Source: Saprospirales bacterium (GTDB lineage: Bacteria; Bacteroidota; Bacteroidia; Chitinophagales; Saprospiraceae). Taken from it: a stretch of DNA of 64,000 nucleotides. The notes under the pieces were generated by a model, which was given only the letters and a program-made list of their open reading frames with translations, was not told where the DNA came from and did not search any database. A program made the translations under genes and the position numbers. The stretch's first letter is position 1; each line of letters opens with the position of its first letter. Positions 36,521 through 43,511 of the stretch are shown in pieces. The stretch spans positions 186,001 to 250,000 of the forward strand of contig JADJTT010000001.1 of the NCBI GenBank assembly GCA_016711045.1, read 5' to 3'.

Positions 36521-37582
36521 ATGACGACTGCCCCCTTCCACCTGCAGACCAAGATCAAAAGCCTTTGGGTATTGGTTGGGAATACCCCTTTGCTCGCCAT
36601 CGACTTCCTGTATAAAGGGGAGAAAAGAACGATCTTTGCCAAACAGGAGCATTTCAATATCACCGGGAGTATTAAAGACCGGATGGCCCTGTCGATACTC
36701 GAACGCGCTTATGAAAAAGGCGCCATTAAGCCAGGCGACAAGATTGTGGAAGCTACCAGCGGCAATACCGGCATTGCATTTGCCGCAATCGGGCGGGCCT
36801 TAGGGCATCCGGTGGTGATCCTCATGCCCGACTGGATGAGCCAGGAGCGGGTGGATATCATCCGGTCATTGGGTGCGGAAGTGATTCCCGTTTCCAAAGA
36901 ACAGGGCGGATTTCTGGGTAGCATCGCGCTTACGGAAAAGATCAAAGCGGAGGAACCTGACGTTTTTCTGCCTTCTCAATTTTCAAATGAAGACAACGTC
37001 AATGCGCATTTCCGGACCACTGGCCCAGAGATCTGGCAGCAACTTCAATCCATTCAGGTAATGCCCGATGCTTTTATTGCCGGAGTAGGCACCGGTGGCA
37101 CAATTATGGGCGTAGGGCAATACCTCCGCAGCCAAAACCCCGCCATCAAGATCCACCCGCTCGAACCCGCAGAGTCGCCCACGATGCGCACCGGCCATAA
37201 GGTGGGCAAACACCGCATTCAGGGTGTTTCCGACGAATTCATCCCCTCCATTGTCAAATTTGACCACCTGGATCGCATAGTCGACGTACATGACGGCGAT
37301 GGAATACTCATGGCCCAAAAACTGGCTGCGGAACTCGGACTGGCAGTCGGGATCTCCTCCGGCGCCAATTTCGCAGGCGCAATCCAGGTGCAAAACGAAT
37401 TGGGGCCACAATCGCACGTAGTAACCGTTTTCTGCGACAGCAACAAAAAATACCTCAGTACCGATCTCCTGAAAACAGAACCCGTGCATGACGATTACTT
37501 ATCGCCGCATGTGGAGTTTACAGGCATCCGCACGCTGCGGCGGGTGTGCGCGTTTTGTCCGGCAGAGCCGGTGGGGTTTTAA
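36521..37582 (+). CDS. PLP-dependent cysteine synthase / cystathionine beta-synthase family enzyme
   Basis: A 353-residue fold-type II PLP enzyme. The Schiff-base Lys is K52 in NITGSIKDRMA, the phosphate or substrate loop is EATSGNTGIAFAA, and the PLP phosphate cup is AGVGTGGTIMGVG. It differs from classical CysK in a C-terminal extension of about 30 residues that ends in RTLRRVCAFCPAEP with a CxxC pair. It could make cysteine from O-acetylserine or cystathionine from homocysteine; the sequence does not decide. No regulatory CBS domains. It follows the M4 gene by 21 bases but is unrelated in function. Confidence 0.85.
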   Translation: MTTAPFHLQTKIKSLWVLVGNTPLLAIDFLYKGEKRTIFAKQEHFNITGSIKDRMALSILERAYEKGAIKPGDKIVEATSGNTGIAFAAIGRALGHPVVILMPDWMSQERVDIIRSLGAEVIPVSKEQGGFLGSIALTEKIKAEEPDVFLPSQFSNEDNVNAHFRTTGPEIWQQLQSIQVMPDAFIAGVGTGGTIMGVGQYLRSQNPAIKIHPLEPAESPTMRTGHKVGKHRIQGVSDEFIPSIVKFDHLDRIVDVHDGDGILMAQKLAAELGLAVGISSGANFAGAIQVQNELGPQSHVVTVFCDSNKKYLSTDLLKTEPVHDDYLSPHVEFTGIRTLRRVCAFCPAEPVGF

Positions 37583-37599
37583 AAAACAACTTTACGAAA

Positions 37600-37630
37600 T
37601 TGACAGTGTTCGACAAAAATCGTATACTTG
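37600..37630 (+). promoter_or_regulatory. Strong promoter of the TetR operon
   Basis: TTGACA (37600-37605), exactly 17 bases, then TATACT (37623-37628) is a perfect or near-perfect sigma70-type promoter; TATACTTG also fits the Bacteroidetes -7 (TAnnTTTG) at seven of eight positions. It lies 28 bases before the tetR start. Confidence 0.65.
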
Positions 37631-37646
37631 TACTTCAATTGTACAA
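37628..37646. promoter_or_regulatory. Candidate TetR-type operator
   Basis: TTGTAC (37628-37633) and GTACAA (37641-37646) form a perfect inverted repeat with a seven-base spacer, overlapping the end of the -7 element and the expected start of transcription. It lies 12 bases before the gene of a TetR-family regulator, the classical place for autorepression. Confidence 0.6.
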
Positions 37647-37657
37647 CATCCGGTTAA

Positions 37658-38257
37658 ATGGTCGACCACTCTTCCAATCCAAAATACCAGGATATCCTGA
37701 AAACCGCGCATAGCCTGTTCTGGAAACACGGAATCAAACGGGTTTCCATAGAAGAGATTTGCCGCGAATCGGATGTCAGCAAAATGACGTTCTACCGGTT
37801 TTTCCCCAACAAGATCGAATTGGCCAAAACGGTGCTGCAAGGCCTGTTTGACAATGCTATGAAGGACCACCGCGCATTGATGGCACAGGATATTCCCTTC
37901 GAAGAAAAAGTCCGGAAACAACTCCTCCTGAAATTTGAAGGCACCAAAGCCATCAGCGCCGAACTGGTCAAGGATGTGTACTCCAACCAGGAATGGGGGC
38001 TGGGCGAATACATGAAACAACGCAGCGAAGAAGCGATCAAAGTTATCATTAACGATTATGCGGCCGCTCAAAAAAAAGGCTGGGTACGCAAGGACCTTAG
38101 CCTTGGATTCATCCTCTACATCTTTCACAAGATGCCTGAATGGATCAGAGACGAACAACTGCTGGCTTCCTACAATGATCCACAAGAGCTGATCATGGAG
38201 ATCGCCAATTTCTTTTTCTATGGTATTCTCCCACACGAAAAAGAGGCCAATGAATAG
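37658..38257 (+). CDS. TetR/AcrR family transcriptional regulator
   Basis: A 199-residue repressor-like protein. The N-terminal HTH reads FWKHGIKRVSIEEICRESDVSKMTFYRFFPNK, a standard TetR DNA-binding domain; the C-terminal 140 residues are helical and form the ligand pocket and dimer face. Its stop overlaps the start of the next gene (the porin-like protein), making it the first gene of the envelope operon 37658-43419. It probably represses this operon from the palindrome at 37628-37646. The inducer is unknown. Confidence 0.93.
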   Translation: MVDHSSNPKYQDILKTAHSLFWKHGIKRVSIEEICRESDVSKMTFYRFFPNKIELAKTVLQGLFDNAMKDHRALMAQDIPFEEKVRKQLLLKFEGTKAISAELVKDVYSNQEWGLGEYMKQRSEEAIKVIINDYAAAQKKGWVRKDLSLGFILYIFHKMPEWIRDEQLLASYNDPQELIMEIANFFFYGILPHEKEANE

Positions 38258-39410
38258 GTGCACTTTCATATTGGCCACGCTTTTTCTACTCCCCTTCACT
38301 ACGGCTAAGGGACAAGACAGCACCTCTTCCGTTCGCGAAAAATTGATCTTCAAAGGGCAATTCGTTTCCTGGGCAAATATAAACCCCGGAAACGACCTGC
38401 CGATTTGGATCGGAGGCCGCTACCTCCCTCAGGCAAACTATCAGTTGGAACTACCGAAAACCCGGCTCCTCGACTTTGAATTATCGGCCAACCTGTTTGG
38501 CACTACCGCCTTCTCTCCTTTCGATTCGGTATATGCCGATGGCAACATCAAGCTCTACCGCGCCTGGGCTCGTTACTCCAGCAAGCAGTTTGAGTTCCGC
38601 GTCGGCTTGCAAAAGATCAATTTCGGCTCTGCATCCCTGCTCCGGCCATTGATGTGGTTCGATCAGATTGACCCGCGCGACCCCATTCAGTTTACGGATG
38701 GCGTTTGGGGTGCATTAGGACGATATTATTTCCTCAATAATGCCAATATCTGGTTGTGGGGGCTTTATGGCAACCAAAACCCCAGGGGGTGGGAATTTGC
38801 CAAAACCACTAAAGATCGCCCCGAATTTGGCGGCAGAATCCAATATCCCATTCCCAAAGGCGAAGCAGGCCTCTCGTTCCACCATCGCTCGGCTGATACC
38901 CGAAACCTGAATGGCCTCGTACCTGCCTATGAAGACGCGCCGGAAACCCGGATCGGGCTGGATGCCAAGCTGGACCTGGTGGTCGGTTGCTGGATGGAGG
39001 CTTCCTGGACCAAGAGCCACAAAGACCTTGGGGAATTTACCAATCAGGAGTTGGTGAATGCAGGTGTCGACTACACCTTTGGCGTCGGCAACGGACTGTA
39101 TATGATCTTCGAGCAATTGCTGGTATCCTATGGAGAACAGGCATTTTCATTCTCTAACAGCACCTCCCTCTCTCTCCTCTCGCTATCCTACCCGCTCAGT
39201 TTTTTCGACAACCTGAGCGCGATCGTTTACTTTGATTGGACCAATCAGCACGTATACAACTTTGTGAATTGGCAGCGTCAATTTGATAAAACCACCCTGT
39301 TTGTCATGGGATACTGGAATCCGAAAAGCACCCGGTTGCCCACCCAAAACAGCACGCAAAATCTTTACTCCGGCGTGGGCTTGCAAGTATTATTTGTATT
39401 CAATCATTAA
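38250..39410 (+). CDS. Outer-membrane beta-barrel (porin-like) protein
   Basis: This 386-residue protein has a signal peptide (MNRCTFILATLFLLPFTTAK, then GQD) and long alternating strands with aromatic girdles (LYRAWARYSSKQFEFRVGLQ, LDFELSANLFG). It ends VGLQVLFVFNH, a barrel-type C-terminus. The pattern resembles substrate-specific porins, not small OmpA-type barrels. The start at 38250 overlaps the tetR stop (AATGAATAG) by eight bases; the frame is open further upstream without a plausible signal sequence. In the operon it may be the outer-membrane channel for an ABC-driven export route. Confidence 0.85.
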   Translation: MNRCTFILATLFLLPFTTAKGQDSTSSVREKLIFKGQFVSWANINPGNDLPIWIGGRYLPQANYQLELPKTRLLDFELSANLFGTTAFSPFDSVYADGNIKLYRAWARYSSKQFEFRVGLQKINFGSASLLRPLMWFDQIDPRDPIQFTDGVWGALGRYYFLNNANIWLWGLYGNQNPRGWEFAKTTKDRPEFGGRIQYPIPKGEAGLSFHHRSADTRNLNGLVPAYEDAPETRIGLDAKLDLVVGCWMEASWTKSHKDLGEFTNQELVNAGVDYTFGVGNGLYMIFEQLLVSYGEQAFSFSNSTSLSLLSLSYPLSFFDNLSAIVYFDWTNQHVYNFVNWQRQFDKTTLFVMGYWNPKSTRLPTQNSTQNLYSGVGLQVLFVFNH

Positions 39411-39420
39411 CCACAATAAA

Positions 39421-40128
39421 ATGGAAAACCCTGCGATCATCCACATTGATAAACTCACCAAGCGATTCCCCGTGGGGAACGGGGAGTTTACGGCCCTCAA
39501 CAATGTCAGCCTCCAATTCGAAAAAGGCGAGTTCACCGGACTGGTAGGGCCGAGCGGTTCGGGGAAAACCACGCTATTGAATATTATCGGCTCGCTCGAT
39601 ACGCCGACGGAAGGAGTGGTCACCGTATTGGGCCAGTCGATTGCCGGGCTTAGCCACAAGCAATCGGCGCAGTTGCGCAACAAGCACCTGGGCTTCATTT
39701 TCCAGACCTACAATCTCTTTCCCGTCTACACGGTATATGAAAACGTGGAATTTGCCCTTTTGCTCCAGCACATACCGGCTGCCGAGCGCCGAAAGGCTGT
39801 ACTTGATGCCCTGGAATGGGTAGGGCTCACGGACAAGATCAACTCCAAACCCCCACAGCTATCCGGAGGGGAAGGACAGCGGGTAGCCATTGCCCGCGCG
39901 ATGGTCAAACGACCCGCTATCATGCTGGCCGATGAACCTACAGCCAACCTCGATTCCAAGAATTCACACCACATTCTGCAAACCATGAAGCGACTCAATG
40001 AAGAGCTCCATACCACCTTCCTGTTCGCCACCCACGACGAAAAGGTGATGGCATATCTCGACCGTATCATTTCCCTTGAAGACGGCAAGGTGGTCAAGGA
40101 CGAGCAGATCGTTCATGCAAAAAACTAA
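39421..40128 (+). CDS. ABC transporter ATPase of the LolD/MacB type
   Basis: A 235-residue nucleotide-binding subunit. Walker A GPSGSGKT is at residues 43-50, the signature is LSGGEGQR, and Walker B is MLADEPTANLD. The FTGLVGPSGSGKTTLLNIIGSL layout and length match LolD, FtsE and MacB ATPases that power FtsX-like permeases. The start at 39421 is chosen because MENPAIIHIDKLTKRF is the normal leader; upstream extension runs through the preceding gene. Ten bases separate it from the barrel gene, four from the permease gene, so it is co-expressed. Confidence 0.95.
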   Translation: MENPAIIHIDKLTKRFPVGNGEFTALNNVSLQFEKGEFTGLVGPSGSGKTTLLNIIGSLDTPTEGVVTVLGQSIAGLSHKQSAQLRNKHLGFIFQTYNLFPVYTVYENVEFALLLQHIPAAERRKAVLDALEWVGLTDKINSKPPQLSGGEGQRVAIARAMVKRPAIMLADEPTANLDSKNSHHILQTMKRLNEELHTTFLFATHDEKVMAYLDRIISLEDGKVVKDEQIVHAKN

Positions 40129-40132
40129 AGCC

Positions 40133-41302
40133 ATGATCGCACTAAAATTGGCATTCAAAAATATCATCGGCGCCGGTTACCGAACCCTTCTGAATATCGC
40201 TGTGCTTTCCTTCGCCTTTGTCGTCATCATTTGGCACAATGGCGTCATTGACGGCTGGAATCAACAGGCACGAAGAGACACCATAGAATGGGAGATCGGC
40301 CAGGGACAGATTTGGCATCCTCTATACGACCCGCTGGATTTTCTGTCTTTTCAGGACGCACACGGCCCCTTGTCGCCATCCCTCTCCACTCAGGTCAAAT
40401 CCGGCCAATTAACGCCTGTCTTGCTGACATCGGCATCTGTCTTCCCACAGGGTCGTATGCAGGGTGTGGTTTTGAAGGGCATCGACCCCGGGCAGACCAT
40501 TCTGAAGATTCCCTCGCAATTACTGAATACATCCGATTATGATCTGCCTATATTGGTCGGAAAGCGAATGGCCGCATCCCTCAATTTGAAGGAAGCCGAT
40601 CAATTGCTCATGCGCTGGCGCGATAAAAACGGCACCTTCGATGCGATCGAGGCCACCGTTGCCGGTATCTTCGACTGCAACGTGCCGACCATCGACAATG
40701 GGCAGGTCTGGCTCCCACTGGAACGCCTGCGGACAATGCTTGACCTGCCCAATGAGGCAACCTTTCTGGTGTCGAGAGAGGCCAATGTTCCAGCAGATAT
40801 AGCTCCCTGGGAATTTAAAGACCTGAACTTTTTGCTGGCCGATCTCGACATGATCATTCAATCGAAAAAAGGCGGTGGAGCGATCATGTACGGGCTGTTG
40901 TTTATCATTGCCCTCCTCGCCATTTTCGACACGCAAGTACTCTCGATCTTCCGCCGGCAAAAAGAGATCGGCACCTATATCGCCCTGGGTATGACCCGCT
41001 GGCAGGTGGTCGGCATCTTTACGGTGGAGGGTACCGTCTATAGTATCCTCGCCATCCTTCTGGGGGCCGTGTACGGCATCCCGCTCCTCTGGTATACGGC
41101 CAAGGTGGGGTGGGCAATGCCTGCCGGTACGGATAACATGGGGCTTTCCATTGCCGACAAGATCTACCCGGTATATGGAACCGGCCTGATCCTCTTCACC
41201 GTCCTACTGGTTATTATCGCTGCCACGTTCGTGAGTTTTCTGCCTGCCCGAAAAATTGCCAACCTCAGTCCTACGGACGCATTAAAAGGAAAAATACAAT
41301 GA
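40133..41302 (+). CDS. FtsX-like ABC transporter permease (first)
   Basis: A 389-residue permease of the LolC/LolE/MacB/FtsX topology: one N-terminal TM (NIAVLSFAFVVIIWHNGVI), a periplasmic domain of about 210 residues (ending near DMIIQSKKGG), then three TM segments near residues 250-380. It ends PARKIANLSPTDALKGKIQ, the conserved FtsX tail. An alternative start at 40115 would overlap the ATPase gene; 40133 was preferred because it gives the standard MIALKLAFKNI leader. It forms a heteromeric transporter with the next gene, which overlaps it by four bases (ATGA). Confidence 0.92.
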   Translation: MIALKLAFKNIIGAGYRTLLNIAVLSFAFVVIIWHNGVIDGWNQQARRDTIEWEIGQGQIWHPLYDPLDFLSFQDAHGPLSPSLSTQVKSGQLTPVLLTSASVFPQGRMQGVVLKGIDPGQTILKIPSQLLNTSDYDLPILVGKRMAASLNLKEADQLLMRWRDKNGTFDAIEATVAGIFDCNVPTIDNGQVWLPLERLRTMLDLPNEATFLVSREANVPADIAPWEFKDLNFLLADLDMIIQSKKGGGAIMYGLLFIIALLAIFDTQVLSIFRRQKEIGTYIALGMTRWQVVGIFTVEGTVYSILAILLGAVYGIPLLWYTAKVGWAMPAGTDNMGLSIADKIYPVYGTGLILFTVLLVIIAATFVSFLPARKIANLSPTDALKGKIQ

Positions 41303-42573
41303 TCCAATTCTTATTTAAAGGAATCATCAGGGACAAGAACAGGAGCCTGCTCCCTATCCTTGTCATCTCGCTTGGGGTGTTCTTGACCGTTCTGGGGAGT
41401 GCCTGGTTCAAAGGCGTCTTCAGTGACATGATCGATACCAATGCCAACTTTACAGCCGGGCACGTCCGGGTCATGACGCGTGCCTACGCGGAGATCGTCG
41501 ACCAGACGCCCAACGACCTGGCCCTTGTGGAGGTCGATCAGCTCGTCAAGGAGTTGAAGGACCAGTATACTGACTTCGAATGGGTGGAACGGACCCATTT
41601 TGGCGGCTTGCTCGATGTACCCAATGAAGAAGGAGAGACGCGTGCCCAGGGAATGGCTGTTGGCCAGGGTATCGATTTTTTTTCGCCGGACACCCACGAG
41701 CCCGAGCGGATGAACATCATAAATTCCATTGTAGAAGGAAAGCTTCCCTCCCAGCCTGGGGAAGCGCTCATTAGCAATGATTTTGCCAAACGTTTCAACG
41801 TAAAGATCGGTGATCCGGTCACCTTGTTCGGATCGACGATGTACGGCGGCATGGCATTTACCAATTTTACGGTCTGTGGCACGGTTCGCTTCGGTATGCA
41901 GGCGCTCGACAGAGGGGCCATCCTCATCGATATCACGGATGCCCAGGCTGCCCTCGACATGGCCGATGCGGCGGGAGAGGTGCTGGGTTTCCAAAAAACC
42001 GGGACCTACGACGAAGAACCGGCCCTCCAGGTCAAGGAAGACTTCAATGCCAAGTATGCAGATGACCCGGATGAATATGCCCCCAGTATGCAGCGGCTCA
42101 ACGATCAGAACTTTTTGGGCTACTACCTGGATCTTGCCAAATACATGTCCAGCATCGTGATCTTCATTTTTGTGTTGGCCATGTCGATCGTATTATGGAA
42201 TACGGGCTTGCTCGGCGGGCTTCGTCGATACAATGAATTCGGCATGCGGCTTGCGATGGGAGAAGAGAAGAAACACATCTACGGGTCTCTCCTCACCGAA
42301 TCTGTAATTATCGGCGCTGTCGGCTCCGTGATCGGCACCATTTTTGGGTTAGCGGCAGGATATTACCTGCAAAAAAACGGAATCGACATGGGCTCAGCCA
42401 TGCAGGGCGGAAGTATGATGATGCCCACCGTTTTCAAGGCCCGGATCGGCCCGGAAGCCTTCTACATCGGCTTTATCCCCGGGCTGGTATCGATGGTGCT
42501 GGGGAACGCACTGGCCGGTATCGGCATTTATAGACGACAGACTGCCGTGTTAACGAAGGAATTGAGTGTGTAA
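41299..42573 (+). CDS. FtsX-like ABC transporter permease (second)
   Basis: This 424-residue permease has the same topology as its upstream partner: an N-terminal TM (RSLLPILVISLGVFLTVLGS), a periplasmic domain of about 250 residues and three C-terminal TM segments (SSIVIFIFVLAMSIVLWNTG, then GAVGSVIGTIFGLAAGYYLQ). The periplasmic portion is larger than in the first permease. ATG overlaps the upstream stop, so the pair is translationally coupled. A large hairpin lies in the gap to the LolA-like gene. Confidence 0.93.
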   Translation: MIQFLFKGIIRDKNRSLLPILVISLGVFLTVLGSAWFKGVFSDMIDTNANFTAGHVRVMTRAYAEIVDQTPNDLALVEVDQLVKELKDQYTDFEWVERTHFGGLLDVPNEEGETRAQGMAVGQGIDFFSPDTHEPERMNIINSIVEGKLPSQPGEALISNDFAKRFNVKIGDPVTLFGSTMYGGMAFTNFTVCGTVRFGMQALDRGAILIDITDAQAALDMADAAGEVLGFQKTGTYDEEPALQVKEDFNAKYADDPDEYAPSMQRLNDQNFLGYYLDLAKYMSSIVIFIFVLAMSIVLWNTGLLGGLRRYNEFGMRLAMGEEKKHIYGSLLTESVIIGAVGSVIGTIFGLAAGYYLQKNGIDMGSAMQGGSMMMPTVFKARIGPEAFYIGFIPGLVSMVLGNALAGIGIYRRQTAVLTKELSV

Positions 42574-42602
42574 TTAAGTAATAAACAGCATCCTATTTAT
42601 TG

Positions 42603-42668
42603 GGATTATAAGGGGATTGAAAGGGATTGTAATAATCCCCACAATCCCTTTCAATCCCCTTATAATCC
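42603..42668. repeat. Perfect 28-base inverted repeat between operon genes
   Basis: Arms 42603-42630 and 42641-42668 are perfectly complementary around a 10-base loop. The arm begins GGATTATAAGGGGATTGAAA and contains GGGGATTGAAAGGGATT, a tandem of GGGATT units. The hairpin lies 29 bases after the second permease gene and 16 before the LolA-like gene, with no T-run after it. It could shield the upstream mRNA or limit expression of the downstream gene, but is related in sequence to the 10774-10797 hairpin, so it is likely a dispersed repeat. Confidence 0.9.
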
Positions 42669-42684
42669 TTCATAAATTTTCACC

Positions 42685-43419
42685 ATGAAAACCATAGCAA
42701 TCCTCCTCTTATCCACTTTCTTCCTGCTAGGCACCACTCCGCCCGACGCAGATGAGATCTTACAGAAAGTGGAAAATAATCTCTCCTCCGACAACCGCGT
42801 TTTTGAATCGGAAATGATCATTCACGGGAAGCGCAACAGTCGTACGATCACTTCCCGATCGTATTCGGTAAGTGAAAAAGAGTCCTTTACCGAATACCTC
42901 TCGCCCGCGCGGGAGGCCGGCACCAAAATGCTCAAACTGGAAAACCAGCTCTGGATCTACTCCCCTTCTACCGACCGGACCATCCAGATCTCCGGACATA
43001 TGCTTAGGCAATCGGTCATGGGGTCCGATCTTTCGTATGAAGACATGATGGACGACCGAAAGATCACCGAAATTTACGCGGCAAAAGTCGCGGGGGAAGA
43101 AACGCTGGACGGTCGAAAAGCCTATGTGCTTGACCTGACCGCCAAAGTGGAAGACGTAGCCTACTACAAGCGAAAAATGTGGGTCGACACCGAACGGTAT
43201 GTCCCGTTGAAAGAAGAATTGTATGCCAAAGGCGGGCAATTATTAAAGCGCACGACCCTGTCTGATGTGCAAAAAATTCAGGGACGGTGGTTCCCTATGA
43301 AAATGGTCTACAAGGACATGCTCAAACAAGGCGAAGGCACCGAATTCCGGATGACCAGCGTAAAATTCAACCAGGATATTCCGGCGTATATTTTCACAAA
43401 GGCTGCCTTGAAGCAGTAG
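42685..43419 (+). CDS. LolA-like outer-membrane lipoprotein-sorting family protein
   Basis: A 244-residue periplasmic protein with a signal peptide (MKTIAILLLSTFFLLGTTPP). The fold signature is that of the LolA/COG2834 family: EMIIHGKRNSRTITSRSYSV, KMLKLENQLWIYSPSTDRTI, and GSDLSYEDMMDDRK, all typical of an open beta-sheet with hydrophobic pocket. Such proteins carry lipoproteins or lipids across the periplasm. With the upstream ABC exporter and porin-like barrel this completes a candidate inner-membrane to outer-membrane route. It is followed by a terminator. Confidence 0.88.
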   Translation: MKTIAILLLSTFFLLGTTPPDADEILQKVENNLSSDNRVFESEMIIHGKRNSRTITSRSYSVSEKESFTEYLSPAREAGTKMLKLENQLWIYSPSTDRTIQISGHMLRQSVMGSDLSYEDMMDDRKITEIYAAKVAGEETLDGRKAYVLDLTAKVEDVAYYKRKMWVDTERYVPLKEELYAKGGQLLKRTTLSDVQKIQGRWFPMKMVYKDMLKQGEGTEFRMTSVKFNQDIPAYIFTKAALKQ

Positions 43420-43424
43420 TCAAT

Positions 43425-43470
43425 CGGGAGTGTGCGCTGCTTGGCGCACATACTCCCGGTTTAATAAAAA
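43425..43470 (+). terminator. Terminator of the TetR/ABC/LolA-like operon
   Basis: CGGGAGT/ACTCCCG and GTGCGC/GCGCAC form one stem (43425-43437 with 43444-43458) with a two-base bulge and TGCTTG loop. It is followed by GTTTAATAAAAAAT, a poor but AT-rich tract, five bases after the LolA-like stop codon. Confidence 0.6.
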
Positions 43471-43480
43471 ATAGTTGTAA

Positions 43481-43508
43481 CTTCCCTTTTTGACACCCAA
43501 AAGGGAAG
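43481..43508 (+). promoter_or_regulatory. Hairpin in the leader of the CotH gene
   Basis: CTTCCCTTTT (43481-43490) pairs perfectly with AAAAGGGAAG (43499-43508). The right arm contains a purine-rich AAGGGAAG that could act as ribosome binding site three bases before the GTG start, so folding would hide it. Bacteroidetes rely little on Shine-Dalgarno pairing, so the effect is uncertain. Confidence 0.45.
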
Positions 43509-43511
43509 CAC

